Shown here: in pieces, positions 27,998-37,549 of the stretch
How the letters are laid out: each line of letters opens with the position of its first letter
Numbering within the stretch: position 1 is the first letter of the stretch
NCBI GenBank assembly: GCA_963704855.1
Contig: CAVPHY010000028.1
Coordinates: 1 to 64,000 of the forward strand
From: SZUA-36 sp963704855
GTDB lineage: Bacteria; Pseudomonadota; Gammaproteobacteria; Xanthomonadales; SZUA-36
Length of the DNA stretch: 64,000 bases
Direction of reading: 5' to 3'
The notes under the pieces: generated by a model
Database searches by the model: none
Told to the model about the DNA's origin: nothing
Seen by the model: the letters and a program-made list of their open reading frames with translations, nothing else
Made by a program: the position numbers and the translations under genes

Positions 27998-28756
27998 TTA
28001 AAGGTTCCTGTAGCGGATGCCGGGGTTGAGGCCGAGGTCCGCACGGATCTGTTGTGATGCATACTGTGCCACGCGCCGGGAGATCTCACTGTCGGGGTCA
28101 TTCAGATCGCCGAACAACATGGCGCCGCCACCGGTATCGGAACAGGCCTCCACGCAGGCGGGTTGCCGGTTGGCGTCGATTCGGTGAACACACAGCGTAC
28201 AGCTTTCAACGGTGCCTTTACCCCGGGGCGCATGGGGTTTCTGGTCTTCCAGGGCTTCATGTACAAACGAGCGCGCCTTGTAAGGGCAGGCCATCATGCA
28301 GTAACGGCAACCGATGCAGGTGTGTTTATTCACCAGCACGATGCCATCGGCCCGTTTGAACGACGCGCCGGTCGGGCAGACATCCACGCAGGGCGGCTCT
28401 TCACAGTGCTGGCACATCACCGGCAATGACTTGCTGTTGCCGGTTAACGGGTTTTTGATTTCAACCTTCCTGATCCACTGTGCATCGGTTTCAGGCCGGT
28501 CAAAACCACGCAGACCATTTTCCTTCGCGCAGGCGGATACGCAATCATCGCAGCCGTTATCGCAGCGCCCGAGATCGATCAGCATACCCCAGCGCACCGC
28601 GCTTGAAGCCCCGGCATCCAGTGCTTTTGCATTGGCCGGTGAAGACTGGCTGATCGCGTATAAAACAACCCCGGGGGCCAGTGTGACGCCCGCCGCAGCG
28701 GCCATGGCGCTCAGGAAGTTGCGCCGTTTCGGATCAAAGCCGGCTTTATCGGTCAT
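27998..28756 (-). CDS. dsrO: DsrO, periplasmic iron-sulfur protein
   Basis: The protein has about 252 residues from the ATG at 28756, which overlaps the restored dsrJ stop (ATGA). A Tat signal (KRRNFLSAMAAAAGVTLAPG) leads to a four-cluster ferredoxin domain: CDNGCDDCVSACAKENG, CQHCEEPPCVDVCPTGA, CIGCRYCMMACPYKAR and CTLCVHRIDANRQPACVEAC. It belongs to the DsrMKJOP complex. In the raw sequence it reads in frame with dsrL and part of dsrJ, giving a false-looking 1031-residue protein; the family length (about 258) supports a separate gene. Confidence 0.88.
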   Translation of the reverse strand: MTDKAGFDPKRRNFLSAMAAAAGVTLAPGVVLYAISQSSPANAKALDAGASSAVRWGMLIDLGRCDNGCDDCVSACAKENGLRGFDRPETDAQWIRKVEIKNPLTGNSKSLPVMCQHCEEPPCVDVCPTGASFKRADGIVLVNKHTCIGCRYCMMACPYKARSFVHEALEDQKPHAPRGKGTVESCTLCVHRIDANRQPACVEACSDTGGGAMLFGDLNDPDSEISRRVAQYASQQIRADLGLNPGIRYRNL

Positions 28757-29160
28757 TCGGGTATCTCCGGCCGCGATGCATGGCACTGGAAGCAATCGAT
28801 GCTGACGGCAGCGTAATCGTGACACGAACGGCAAAAGTGCTCCGGGCTCGCAGCGCGTAACCGCAACTGCATCAGGCCCGTAAACTGCATGGCAGCTCAA
28901 ACATTCCTTGAGACTATGCTGCTCGCTGCGTACGCCTTGCAACGTGGTCTCGTCACGCTGGTGCTTGAGAAGTTCCATGTGATTGCGCCGCATGAAGTCG
29001 GTTTCTTCGACACAAGTATCACCCTGGCCTGAAGGGATAACGGGCAGCAGCGGGTTATCGGAGGCAATGGCTTGGTCTGTGCACAGGCCACCACTCAGAC
29101 CGACCATACCGGTCAGCATGAGTGCCAGCATACCGGTACGGGTGTGGCACGAGAGCGCAT
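28753..29160 (-). CDS. dsrJ: DsrJ, triheme cytochrome c of the DsrMKJOP complex (frameshifted)
   Basis: A hydrophobic N-terminus (MLALMLTGMVGLSGG) and the family signature GDTCVEETDFMRRNHMELLK are followed by one heme site CLSCH. Just after VAVT, near 28853-28856, the frame must shift by one base to reach EHFCRSCHDYAAVSIDC and FQCHA, which supply the second and third CxxCH sites. That frame stops at TGA overlapping the dsrO ATG. The ATG at 29160 has GGGAG eight bases upstream but is in another frame from the signal segment, so a second indel may lie near the start; the in-frame ATG at 29131 is the alternative. Confidence 0.7.
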
Positions 29161-29163
29161 GGA

Positions 29164-31093
29164 TTACTCTCCCAAGCCCCATCTGGATGTAACCCGACGG
29201 GCAGACATCCTCGCAAATGTGGCAGCCAATGCATTTTGTGTAGTCGGTATCCACGTAACGGCCCATGGTGGATTCCGTTTTCTTGACCCTGAAAATCGCA
29301 TCCTGGGGACAGAAAATGACGCAGTTGTCACATTCGAAACACATACCGCAGCTCATGCAGCGGGCGGCTTCCTTTTGCGCCTCCGCTTCGCTCAGGCCTT
29401 CGATACGTTCACCGAAGGAGCCGAGCACCGAATCGGCGGTAATGGTGCTTTCCTTGCGCTTGTTCCTTGCCTCGTATTTGAAATGGGCGAGGAACAGTTC
29501 ATCGGATGGTACGATTTCGACAAACGAGCGGTCCTCATAGTTGTGAATCGCATAGTTGGAAGAATCGGTGCCACGGTCCTGCCCATGCGGGTATTGGGCG
29601 GGTGCGAGCCCGGTTTCCCTCAATTTATCCAGCAGTTGGAAGTGATGCACATCCACCCTGGGCCGCTTGGAGGGTTCGCTGCCTGACAGGAATTTATCAA
29701 CACCTTCGGCTGCGACGGACGCCTGGCCGATGGCGGTTGTCAGCAAATGGGGTCTGATGATATCGCCACCGACAAACAGGTCAGGGTGGTCTTTGACACG
29801 GTAGAAGCCGTCGGCATCGATCAGACCGCGGCCGCTGTCGAGTTCCTCGAAACCGCTCAGGTCACCACGTTGTCCGATCGCCGAGACCAGCAGGTCGCAT
29901 TCGATCTCGGTTTCGGTGCCCTCCACCGTTTCCATCTTGCCACTGCTCCAGTCGGTCTTGATGACACGCACGCCGCGGGCCCTGCCATCATCGTCAAGCA
30001 GTACTTCCACGGGCAGCAGGCCGGGCCTGACCTTCACACCCTCCTGGGTTACATGCTCGACCTCCATCTTGGTCGCCGGCATGATGTCGGCGGATTCACG
30101 TGAAATGAGTGTGACATCGGCGCCCTGGCGCTGTGCGACCCCGGCAACATCATGTGCGACATAACCCATGATGATGTTCTCGGGCCGGTCATGCTCGCGT
30201 TTGTGTTCAATATGGCCGAGGCGGCGGGCGACCGCTGCCACGTCCATCGAAGTATCACCACCACCGACAACCAGTACTTTGCCAGCGGTATGCTTGAGCC
30301 GGCCATCATTGAATGCCTGCAAAAATGCAACACCGCTGATGACATTCGGCGCGTCGCCGCCCGGTACCGGCAGAATCATGCCCGATTGTGCGCCGAGCGC
30401 GATAAACACGGCATCGAATTGCGAACGCAGTTCATCGAATGAGATATCCTCGCCGATCCGTGTCTTGGTGCGGACTTCAACACCGAGATCCAGTATGCGC
30501 TGTATCTCACCATCGAGAACCTGGTCCGGGACCCGGTAGCCGGGGATGCCGTAACGCATCATGCCGCCGAGCAACTCCTGTTTTTCAAATACCGTGCAGG
30601 CGTGCCCCCTGCGGCGCAGGTGATAGGCGCAGGCAAGACCGGCAACACCGCTGCCGATGATGGCAACTTTCTTACCCGTATCGGGGCCTGGTTGATGCAG
30701 TTTAAGGCCGTGTTCCAGCCCGTAATCGCCGATGAACTGTTCGACCGAATTGATGCCAACGTGATCCTCGACCTCGTTGCGGTTGCAACCGTCCTCACAA
30801 GGCGCAGGGCAGACCCGGCCCATGATGGCCGGGAACGGATTCGCATCGGTGACACGTGCGAAGGCATATTCCTGCCAGGGTGTTCCCTCGGGTGGTTTCT
30901 CGATGCCGCGCACGATATTAAGCCAACCACGGATATCCTCGCCCGACGGACAACTGGCCTGGCACGGCGGGGCGCGGTGCACGTAGGTCGGGCACTTGTG
31001 CGATGCATCGGCCGTAAAGATTTCCTCCACCCAGGGGCGGGGTGTATGGTCGCCATCCTTGAAGCGGCGTTTGGTCAGAAGTTTTTCATTCAT
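29164..31093 (-). CDS. dsrL: DsrL, iron-sulfur flavoprotein NAD(P)H oxidoreductase
   Basis: The protein has about 642 residues, matching DsrL. The N-terminus CQASCPSGEDIRGWL and a GltD/NuoF-like double Rossmann core (AIIGSGVAGLACAYHLRRRG for FAD, VLVVGGGDTSMDVAA for NAD(P)) are followed by a C-terminal ferredoxin pair, CMSCGMCFECDNC and CIGCHICEDVCPSG. It links DsrAB electrons to the pyridine nucleotide pool in sulfur oxidisers. After MGLG the raw frame runs on into dsrJ without a stop. Removing one A at 29170 gives MGLGE then TAA at 29166-29164, so I end it there; a natural DsrL-DsrJ fusion cannot be excluded. Confidence 0.85.
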
Positions 31094-31146
31094 TGCGTCT
31101 TCTTCCTGCGCATATATCGCGCTTGGTATTAATCATTGGTGGCCGT

Positions 31147-32688
31147 TCATGCGGTGGCCACGTTTTCAGTGGGTTCGTCTTCATCCGCGCTCTCGTCGCC
31201 ATCCTGCCCTTCCAGGATAATCGCGTTCCCAACCAGTTGGTGAAGACTGACGATCCGGTCCATGCCAATGCCATATATCGGCATGACCTTGGCAAATTGT
31301 GTTTTGCAGATGGCACAAATCGCGGCCATGTGCGTAACGCCCTGTTCTTTCACAACCTCCTGCAAGGCCGTCATGCGGGGTGATGCGCCCTTGGTCCTGA
31401 TTTCCATCAGGTCATCCGTCAACAAGCCGCCTCCGCCACCACAACAGAAAGTGGACTCGTGAATGGTATCGGCGGCCATATCCACATAGTTGTTACACAC
31501 GGCCCTGATAATTGCGCGCGGGATTTCGAATTGTCCGCCGGGTTTGTCACCCATGCGGGAACCGCGTGCAACATTGCAGGAATCATGGAAGGTCAGGGTC
31601 ATATGATCGTTGGCTGATTTATCCAGATTCAACTTGCCTTTTTCGATCAGGTCCCAGGTGAATTCACATATGTGCTGGGGCACCGGGTAATTCGGGTCGA
31701 GGAAATCAAACGGTCCGGACAGCGTGTTCATGAAGCTGTAGGCGACACGCCAGGCATGTCCGCACTCGCCAAAGATGATGCGTTTTACACCCAGGTCTTC
31801 CGCCGCTTTTCTGATGCGGTCGGTGAGCATTTTCATCTGTTCCTGGGAACCGATGAACATAGCGAAATTTGCCGCTTCAGAAGCATATGAACTGACGGTC
31901 CAGCTGACACCGGCCGCGTGAAATACCTTGGCATAGCCGATCAGGCCGTCGATGTGTGGTTCTGCGAAGAAATCGGCGCTGGGTGTCACCAGCAGAATGT
32001 CCGCACCCTTTTCGTTAACCGGTATCCTTACCTTGACACCGGTCTCGTCCTCGATGTCTTCCTCGAGGTCTTCCAGCGTATTGATCAGGGCCTTTTCGGG
32101 CAGACCAAGGTTGTTACCGATCTTGTGAACCTTGCCGAGGATTTCGTTGCAGTATTTCTGACCCTTGCCGATGTGATCCATGATCTCGCGTGCAGCCATG
32201 GAAATTTCGGCGGTATCGATACCGTAGGGACAATAAACTGAGCAACGTCGGCACTGTGAGCACTGGTGAAAGTAGCTGTACCAATCATCCAGTACTTCTT
32301 TCGTCAGATCTTCTGCACCTACCAGCTTTGGAAAGTACTTGCCTGCAAACGTGAAGTAGCGCCGATAAATTTTTCGTAACAGGTCCTGGCGGGCAACGGG
32401 CATGTTTTTCGGATCGCCCGTACCCAGGAAATAGTGGCATTTGTCGGTGCACGCACCGCACTTCACGCAACCATCCATGTAAACCTGAAGGGCCCGCGAT
32501 TTTTTCAGCAGCTCGCCAAACTTTTCGATCGCCCTGGCTTGCCAGTCATCTACCAGTTCACCGGGGAAACCGAGTGCCTCCTGGTGTTCGGGCGCTGCAA
32601 CAAACGGTGATGAGTCTTTCATCACCCCGGGGTTCAGGACGGGAATCTCAAACAGCGTATTGATTTGAAGGGTGTCGTGATCGGCCAC
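31147..32688 (-). CDS. dsrK: DsrK, HdrD-like iron-sulfur catalytic subunit
   Basis: The protein has 513 residues with a GTG start two bases past the dsrM stop. Two N-terminal [4Fe-4S] ferredoxin motifs (CVKCGACTDKCHYF and CSQCRRCSVYCPYG) precede CCG-type motifs typical of heterodisulfide reductase HdrD (FGECGHAWR, FHDSCNVARG, FCCGGGGGLL). In the DsrMKJOP complex this subunit is thought to oxidise or reduce the DsrC disulfide or trisulfide on the cytoplasmic side. Confidence 0.93.
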   Translation of the reverse strand: MADHDTLQINTLFEIPVLNPGVMKDSSPFVAAPEHQEALGFPGELVDDWQARAIEKFGELLKKSRALQVYMDGCVKCGACTDKCHYFLGTGDPKNMPVARQDLLRKIYRRYFTFAGKYFPKLVGAEDLTKEVLDDWYSYFHQCSQCRRCSVYCPYGIDTAEISMAAREIMDHIGKGQKYCNEILGKVHKIGNNLGLPEKALINTLEDLEEDIEDETGVKVRIPVNEKGADILLVTPSADFFAEPHIDGLIGYAKVFHAAGVSWTVSSYASEAANFAMFIGSQEQMKMLTDRIRKAAEDLGVKRIIFGECGHAWRVAYSFMNTLSGPFDFLDPNYPVPQHICEFTWDLIEKGKLNLDKSANDHMTLTFHDSCNVARGSRMGDKPGGQFEIPRAIIRAVCNNYVDMAADTIHESTFCCGGGGGLLTDDLMEIRTKGASPRMTALQEVVKEQGVTHMAAICAICKTQFAKVMPIYGIGMDRIVSLHQLVGNAIILEGQDGDESADEDEPTENVATA

Positions 32689-32690
32689 TT

Positions 32691-33437
32691 TTACTCGCCC
32701 CCGGCCTCGGTACGTTTGCTCTCCAGGGCAGTAACCCAGGGGGCCAGGTGTCTTTTCTCACGTGGGTTATCCACCTGGTTGCGGCCCGGACTGAAAAACA
32801 CCCCGGGTGCATGCAGAAGCTTCGAAACCGGGAATATGAACAACAGGATCAGTACAAGACCCAGGTGAACCAGCAACACCGGATCGGCTGGCAGGGGTTG
32901 CCAGTTGAAACGGACCAGGCCGAGTGCAAATGCTTTCACGGCAACAATATCGGTGTGTGCCACGTACTTCATCATCAGGCCGCTGGCGGCAATGCCGATC
33001 AGCAATGCGAGCATCAGGTGGTCGGATGGCCCCGAGATATAGCGGATGCGTTCAACCAGGAAACGGCGTCCCCACAGGGCGACCAGCCCGGCCAGCATCG
33101 CAAAGCCGGCGTACTTGCCGAAGGGCTGAACCCAGTTCACCCAGAACCAGACCGGCTCGGTGAAATACCTGAGGTGGCGCAGAACAACCAGCAGCAGTGC
33201 GGCATGGAATACCCAGCCAAATAGCCAGGTCCACTTGTTGGATTTGAACAGGCTTTCAAAGAAGGCCACTTCCCTGAACAGGCGAAAAACCACGCCCTGG
33301 CGTGTAACCGGGGCGGGTGTTGTCGGAATTTTAAGAGGTGCCGGGGTGCGGGCGTAGAGCCGGATTCTATACACCAGGCCAACAGCAAATACGGCTGTTG
33401 CCAGGTAGAATAATAATGCGAATATCGTGCTCAGCAC
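32691..33437 (-). CDS. dsrM: DsrM, cytochrome b-type membrane subunit
   Basis: The protein has 248 residues with five to six membrane helices of the NarI type, and His residues in helices (GWVFHAALLLVVLRHL, LVHLGLVLILLFIF) that would hold b hemes. It passes electrons between DsrK and quinone. It is translationally close to dsrK and lies 39 bases after dsrC. Confidence 0.9.
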   Translation of the reverse strand: MLSTIFALLFYLATAVFAVGLVYRIRLYARTPAPLKIPTTPAPVTRQGVVFRLFREVAFFESLFKSNKWTWLFGWVFHAALLLVVLRHLRYFTEPVWFWVNWVQPFGKYAGFAMLAGLVALWGRRFLVERIRYISGPSDHLMLALLIGIAASGLMMKYVAHTDIVAVKAFALGLVRFNWQPLPADPVLLVHLGLVLILLFIFPVSKLLHAPGVFFSPGRNQVDNPREKRHLAPWVTALESKRTEAGGE

Positions 33438-33476
33438 CGGTGCTCCCTGCTCCTGCCTTTTAGGGTTGACACTACA

Positions 33477-33809
33477 CTAGATACAACCCGTCGGTTTTGG
33501 CAGACCGGCAATCTTGCAGGCCTGTTTGGCAGGGCCGTACGGGAATAGCTCGTAGAGGTACTTGCTGTTGCCCTTATCAGGCCCGAGGCTCTTCTTGACT
33601 GCCTTGGTCAGTACGCGCACTGCCGGGGCAATCTGGTATTCCTCGTAATAGTTACGTAAGAAATTCACAACTTCCCAGGCATCATCGTTCATTTCAATGT
33701 TTTCGTCTTTGGCAATAAGCAATGCCAATTCCTTGTTCCAGGCGCTGATATCTACCAGGTAACCCTCTTCGTCGGCTTCAAATGTTACGCCGTTCAGTTC
33801 ATATGCCAT
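33477..33809 (-). CDS. dsrC: DsrC, sulfur-carrier protein
   Basis: The protein has 110 residues. The C-terminal arm ends ACKIAGLPKPTGCI and so carries both conserved cysteines (penultimate, and ten residues before it) that form the trisulfide substrate of the Dsr system. The middle has NDDAWEVVNFLRNYYEEYQ, a TusE/DsrC signature. It receives sulfur from DsrEFH and delivers it to DsrAB. Confidence 0.96.
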   Translation of the reverse strand: MAYELNGVTFEADEEGYLVDISAWNKELALLIAKDENIEMNDDAWEVVNFLRNYYEEYQIAPAVRVLTKAVKKSLGPDKGNSKYLYELFPYGPAKQACKIAGLPKPTGCI

Positions 33810-33842
33810 GATCTACTATTTCCTTTATTTAAAAAAACCAAT

Positions 33843-34154
33843 CTACAACCAGGATTGCGCAACATCGTGCTCAACCACCAAATCCACAAAACCACCGTAA
33901 TCGACGACATTGATACCATCGATCAGGGGGGTGTCATCCAGGCCCCGTGCTGAAACATCGGGTCCGAGAACATAAAAAGCCAGGTCTTCCATACGTTCGC
34001 TGACGGCATCGGCGGAGGCGGCCTTTTTCAATGCCGCGTACACGCCGTCCTCTAACAGCAGCACCGAACCACCGGCCTGGGCCAGGCGCAGGCAGCTATC
34101 GAGGGCGTTTCGATCGAATGGGGATTTATTAATCAAATGCAGCATCTTACTCAT
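33843..34154 (-). CDS. dsrH: DsrH, sulfur-relay protein
   Basis: The protein has 103 residues and belongs to the DsrH/TusB family (MLHLINKSPFDRNALDSCLR, GGSVLLLEDGVY). Its ATG overlaps the dsrF stop. It forms the DsrE2F2H2 hexamer that hands sulfane sulfur to DsrC. The cysteine in LDSCLRLAQ is at the usual place for the DsrH cysteine. Confidence 0.93.
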   Translation of the reverse strand: MSKMLHLINKSPFDRNALDSCLRLAQAGGSVLLLEDGVYAALKKAASADAVSERMEDLAFYVLGPDVSARGLDDTPLIDGINVVDYGGFVDLVVEHDVAQSWL

Positions 34155-34543
34155 GAGCTTATCACCACGTCCTGTTGCGCCATGATCTCGCGCAGGTTGT
34201 GTGCTGTGACCACTTCGACCGGGATGATGAGATCATCGGAGGTCAGGCCACGTTTCTCGAGGGACTCCTTCTCGACGTAGATTTTCTCCACGTCGTAATC
34301 ATCGAGCGCCCGGTAGGTTTTTGAAAAATTCTTCATGCCGATAGCGGTCGTATCCTGGTCCTTTTTCAGCTGGTAGACACCGTCGTCGACAAATACCACG
34401 CTGACATCCTGGTCGAATGCGGCCGCAATCAATACAACCTCAAGGCATTCCAGCGCATAGATCGTTCCGTAGGGCGCCCGGCGATTGACATACATGAAGC
34501 GTTTAACGACTTCCGGGCCTTCCTCTTCTTCCCATGGTTCCAT
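34151..34543 (-). CDS. dsrF: DsrF, sulfur-relay protein
   Basis: The protein has 130 residues from the ATG at 34543, chosen because AAGGAG lies nine bases upstream. A TTG at 34561 overlapping the dsrE stop would add six residues. RRAPYGTIYALECLEVVLIA and VSVVFVDDGVYQL are typical of DsrF/TusC. It lies between dsrE and dsrH with overlaps, as expected for a stoichiometric hexamer. Confidence 0.92.
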   Translation of the reverse strand: MEPWEEEEGPEVVKRFMYVNRRAPYGTIYALECLEVVLIAAAFDQDVSVVFVDDGVYQLKKDQDTTAIGMKNFSKTYRALDDYDVEKIYVEKESLEKRGLTSDDLIIPVEVVTAHNLREIMAQQDVVISS

Positions 34544-34557
34544 TCGTTTGTGCTCCT

Positions 34558-34917
34558 TCAATCGCCAAATACGACCAGGCGGTCGTTATCAATACCTGCC
34601 TCAACCAACTGGCCGAGACCTGAGATGCGGAATCCTTCCTGCAGGATTTCCTCCTTGATGCCGCGGCGTAAGGCCGCAGCGATGCAGACCACCAGGTCAA
34701 TACCGTGTGCCTTGCCCAGTTCAGCCCAAAGGGCGACCAGGTTGCGGTCATCGGTCTGTGGTTCTGACAGCTTGTTGGCGTTGAACACACCATCGTTGTA
34801 AAAGAAGACACGGGCGACTTCATGGCCTTTTTCGATGGCCGCGACGGCAAAGCGGTAGGCGCTGTCGGAAGCCTGGTGTGTGAAAGGCCCTTCGTTGACT
34901 AATATTCCAAATTTCAT
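34558..34917 (-). CDS. dsrE: DsrE, sulfur-relay protein with active-site cysteine
   Basis: The protein has 119 residues. FGILVNEGPFTHQASDSAYR and VFFYNDGVFNAN are DsrE/TusD signatures, and the cysteine in LVVCIAAALRRGI near residue 78 is the conserved sulfur-binding site. Presence of DsrEFH is the usual marker that a dsr locus works in the oxidative direction. Confidence 0.94.
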   Translation of the reverse strand: MKFGILVNEGPFTHQASDSAYRFAVAAIEKGHEVARVFFYNDGVFNANKLSEPQTDDRNLVALWAELGKAHGIDLVVCIAAALRRGIKEEILQEGFRISGLGQLVEAGIDNDRLVVFGD

Positions 34918-34944
34918 AATCCTGGATTCACATTAATGGTTTAA

Positions 34945-36024
34945 TCAGAAATGCAGGTGCATCGAAGCGTTCAGGCTGCTACGTGCACCGCGCCAGTCAT
35001 CGATCTGGTGCTTGGTAAAGGCCAGCTCGGTCATTTCGAAGAAACGCGGCCAGCCGATGCGTTCAATCCACTCGCCCAGGCGTTCCCAGGGCCGGCCATC
35101 TTCCTTGTAGGCGTAAAGTATCCGCTTGACGATATCAGCCACCTCGGGCCAACGCGGCGGGTTATTCGGCAGGTTGGCGGCAACCAGTTTGTGAAAAGTT
35201 GGTTTTGAACGGGCATTAGAGTGCTTGCCACCGACCCAGATCGCCAGCTTGGTCGAATCCGGACCATTGATCTGCATGGGCGGGCAGGGCGGGTAACAGG
35301 CGCCGCAGCATATGCATTTTTTCTCATCGACTTCGAGTGAAGGTTTACCGTTTACCATCGCGGGCCGAATGGCGGCGACCGGGCAGCGCGCGACGACGGC
35401 CGGGCGTTCGCAAACGTTGGCGACCAGGTCGTGGTTGATTTTGGGTGGCTTGGTGTACTGTACGTTGATCGCTATATCACCCTGGCCACCACAATTGATC
35501 TGGCAGCAGGAGGTCGTCATACGTACCCGGTTCGGCATCTCCTCGTGGGTGAACTCGTGCATCAGTTCATCCATCAGGGACTTGACCACACCGGAGGCAT
35601 CGGTGCCGGGTATATCGCAATGTAACCAGCCCTGGGTATGCGAGATCATCGATAATGAGTTGCCGGTGCCCCCTACCGGGAAGCCCGCCGCGTTCAGTTT
35701 TTCGATCAGCGGCCCGGTCTTATCAGCCGACGTGACCATAAACTCCGCATTGCTGCGGGTTGTAAAACGTATATGGCCATCTGCGAACTCATCCGCAAGG
35801 TCACATAGTTTGCGGATGGTAAAAACATCCATCTGCCGTTGCGTGCCGGCACGCACCGTCCAGATCTCGTCACCGCTTTTGGATACGTGGTGTAACACAC
35901 CGGGCCGGGGCCGTTCATGCCAGTCCCAGTTGCCATAATTCGCCCTGAGGGTCGGGTGCATGTAGGGAAATGGATCCGGCACGCCGTGCTCGTCCGGTCT
36001 GCGTGGGGTTACTGCATCATTCAT
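34945..36024 (-). CDS. dsrB: Reverse-type dissimilatory sulfite reductase, beta subunit
   Basis: The protein has 359 residues. The siroheme/[4Fe-4S] region TSCCQINCGGQGDIAINVQ and the inserted ferredoxin domain KKCICCGACYPPCPPMQ are present, with the C-terminal WIERIGWPRFFE segment. With DsrA it oxidises DsrC-bound sulfur to sulfite in the cytoplasm. It lies 44 bases after dsrA. Confidence 0.96.
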   Translation of the reverse strand: MNDAVTPRRPDEHGVPDPFPYMHPTLRANYGNWDWHERPRPGVLHHVSKSGDEIWTVRAGTQRQMDVFTIRKLCDLADEFADGHIRFTTRSNAEFMVTSADKTGPLIEKLNAAGFPVGGTGNSLSMISHTQGWLHCDIPGTDASGVVKSLMDELMHEFTHEEMPNRVRMTTSCCQINCGGQGDIAINVQYTKPPKINHDLVANVCERPAVVARCPVAAIRPAMVNGKPSLEVDEKKCICCGACYPPCPPMQINGPDSTKLAIWVGGKHSNARSKPTFHKLVAANLPNNPPRWPEVADIVKRILYAYKEDGRPWERLGEWIERIGWPRFFEMTELAFTKHQIDDWRGARSSLNASMHLHF

Positions 36025-36068
36025 TATCTGTTCCTCATGCTCGCTATGCTTTGCTGATATTGCACTTG

Positions 36069-37325
36069 TTATTTGGCTGCTGCCTTGGCTTTCTTGTGTT
36101 CAAACCATTTGGCGGCCTCTATATCCCAGTCGTCGGTACGAACATAAGAGCTCGTCCGTGGATGGTTGACCATGTTCGGGTCTACCGGAACATTAAGTGC
36201 GTCAAGGAAATTGGCGAGACCAATACGGTCAATGGTTTCACCGATACGTTCGTGTTCCAGGGCGTTCTCTGCGAAGAAATCAATACACTCTTCGGCAAAC
36301 TCCTGTAGTGCTTCGTAATCTTCATCGCTCTCGAGCTTCAGGAACGGATGGATAACCGTACCCATCTGGTCACCAATTTTAAGCGACCGCTTGCCGCCGA
36401 TCAGGACGGTGACGCCACGGTCCTTACCGGGTGACAGCGCTTTCGGTATGACATTGATGCAATGCATGCAACGCACACAGCTCTTGTTATCGACGTCCAG
36501 GGTGTCATCGTCATTCAGGCTGAGCGCACGTGTCGGGCACATCGCGATGACGGTATCGATCATTTGCTTGCGGCCCACCTTGGCGACATGCTCTTTGACC
36601 CTCTCCTGCTTCACCTGCATATCGTCTCGCCAGGTACCGATGACCGCCATGTCCGCGCGATGGATGGCATTGACGCAATCGTTCGGACAGCCGGAGAATT
36701 TGAATTTGAATTTGTAGGGCAGCGCGGGCCGGTGCATCTCATCGAGCAGACTGTTGATGATGCTGCGGTGTGCGCGTACCTCGTCATAACACGACTGTTC
36801 GCAGCGGGCGTGGCCAACACAACTCATCGAGGTGCGCAAAGCCGGCCCTGCGCCACCCATATCCAGGCCGATCTTGTTCAGTTCGTCAAAAGCCGGTTGT
36901 ACTTTTTCGGTTTTACAACCCTGGAACATGATGTCGCCAGACTGGCCGTGCAGGGCGATCAGACCGGAACCGTGCTCTTCCCAGATGTCACACATATCGC
37001 GCAACAGCTTGGTTGAATAATGCATACCGGCCGGGGGCTGAACCCGCAGTGTGTGGAATTCGGCAGATTCGGGGTATTCCTTGGCCACTTCCGAGAAGCG
37101 TGGAATGACACCGCCGCCATAGCCGAAGACACTGACTGTGCCGCCTTTCCAGTATCCCTTGCGGGTTTCGTAGGAATGCTCAAGCTGACCCATCAGGTCT
37201 TTCATCATGGTCGCGCTTGGTTTGTCGCCGTCCTCTGCCAGCCGTTGAAGTCCATCAACAAAGCTTGGCCATGGACCGCTTTTGAGTTCATCCAGTAACG
37301 GGGTAGGGTGTGTCTTTTTCGTCAT
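36069..37325 (-). CDS. dsrA: Reverse-type dissimilatory sulfite reductase, alpha subunit
   Basis: The protein has 418 residues from the ATG at 37325, which follows GGAG; a longer frame upstream has no typical DsrA sequence. Motifs are SCVGHARCEQSCYDEV and KFSGCPNDCVNAIHRADMA for the siroheme-coupled cluster, and CVRCMHCINVIPKAL for the ferredoxin domain. It is the first gene of the dsr operon and faces the tauD-cysG operon across a 224-base regulatory region. Confidence 0.96.
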   Translation of the reverse strand: MTKKTHPTPLLDELKSGPWPSFVDGLQRLAEDGDKPSATMMKDLMGQLEHSYETRKGYWKGGTVSVFGYGGGVIPRFSEVAKEYPESAEFHTLRVQPPAGMHYSTKLLRDMCDIWEEHGSGLIALHGQSGDIMFQGCKTEKVQPAFDELNKIGLDMGGAGPALRTSMSCVGHARCEQSCYDEVRAHRSIINSLLDEMHRPALPYKFKFKFSGCPNDCVNAIHRADMAVIGTWRDDMQVKQERVKEHVAKVGRKQMIDTVIAMCPTRALSLNDDDTLDVDNKSCVRCMHCINVIPKALSPGKDRGVTVLIGGKRSLKIGDQMGTVIHPFLKLESDEDYEALQEFAEECIDFFAENALEHERIGETIDRIGLANFLDALNVPVDPNMVNHPRTSSYVRTDDWDIEAAKWFEHKKAKAAAK

Positions 37326-37549
37326 GACGGCTCCAATAAAACTGTAAGATGGAATGCCTGGTCTGTTAGATATATTAACGCCGGATTCGCTAACAGACGC
37401 ATACCTGAAGTATAGCCGGAGAAGCGTAAAAACACTGTTAAACAGCGTATTAAATTCCGTGAAGTTCAAAACCGAACTTCGAACATTTGGCTATATTAGA
37501 AATTCATGATATAAGAATTTGAAATTTAATTCCAGCAGGATTATCTACC
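37326..37549. promoter_or_regulatory. Divergent dsrA / dioxygenase promoter region with two inverted repeats
   Basis: Two perfect inverted repeats are visible. GTCTGTTAG (37361-37369) pairs with CTAACAGAC (37390-37398), 36-73 bases upstream of dsrA. GAAGTTC (37461-37467) pairs with GAACTTC (37474-37480), about 70 bases upstream of the dioxygenase. The region is AT-rich towards the dioxygenase (TTGAAATTTAATT). No regulator gene is adjacent. These are operator or leader-hairpin candidates for sulfur-responsive control, by inference from position only. Confidence 0.45.

Noticed and set aside
27998..31093. A single 1031-residue DsrL-DsrJ-DsrO protein
   Set aside because: Reading it as one protein loses two of the three DsrJ heme sites. 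A one-base shift restores them and gives a stop overlapping the dsrO start, so three separate genes were annotated.
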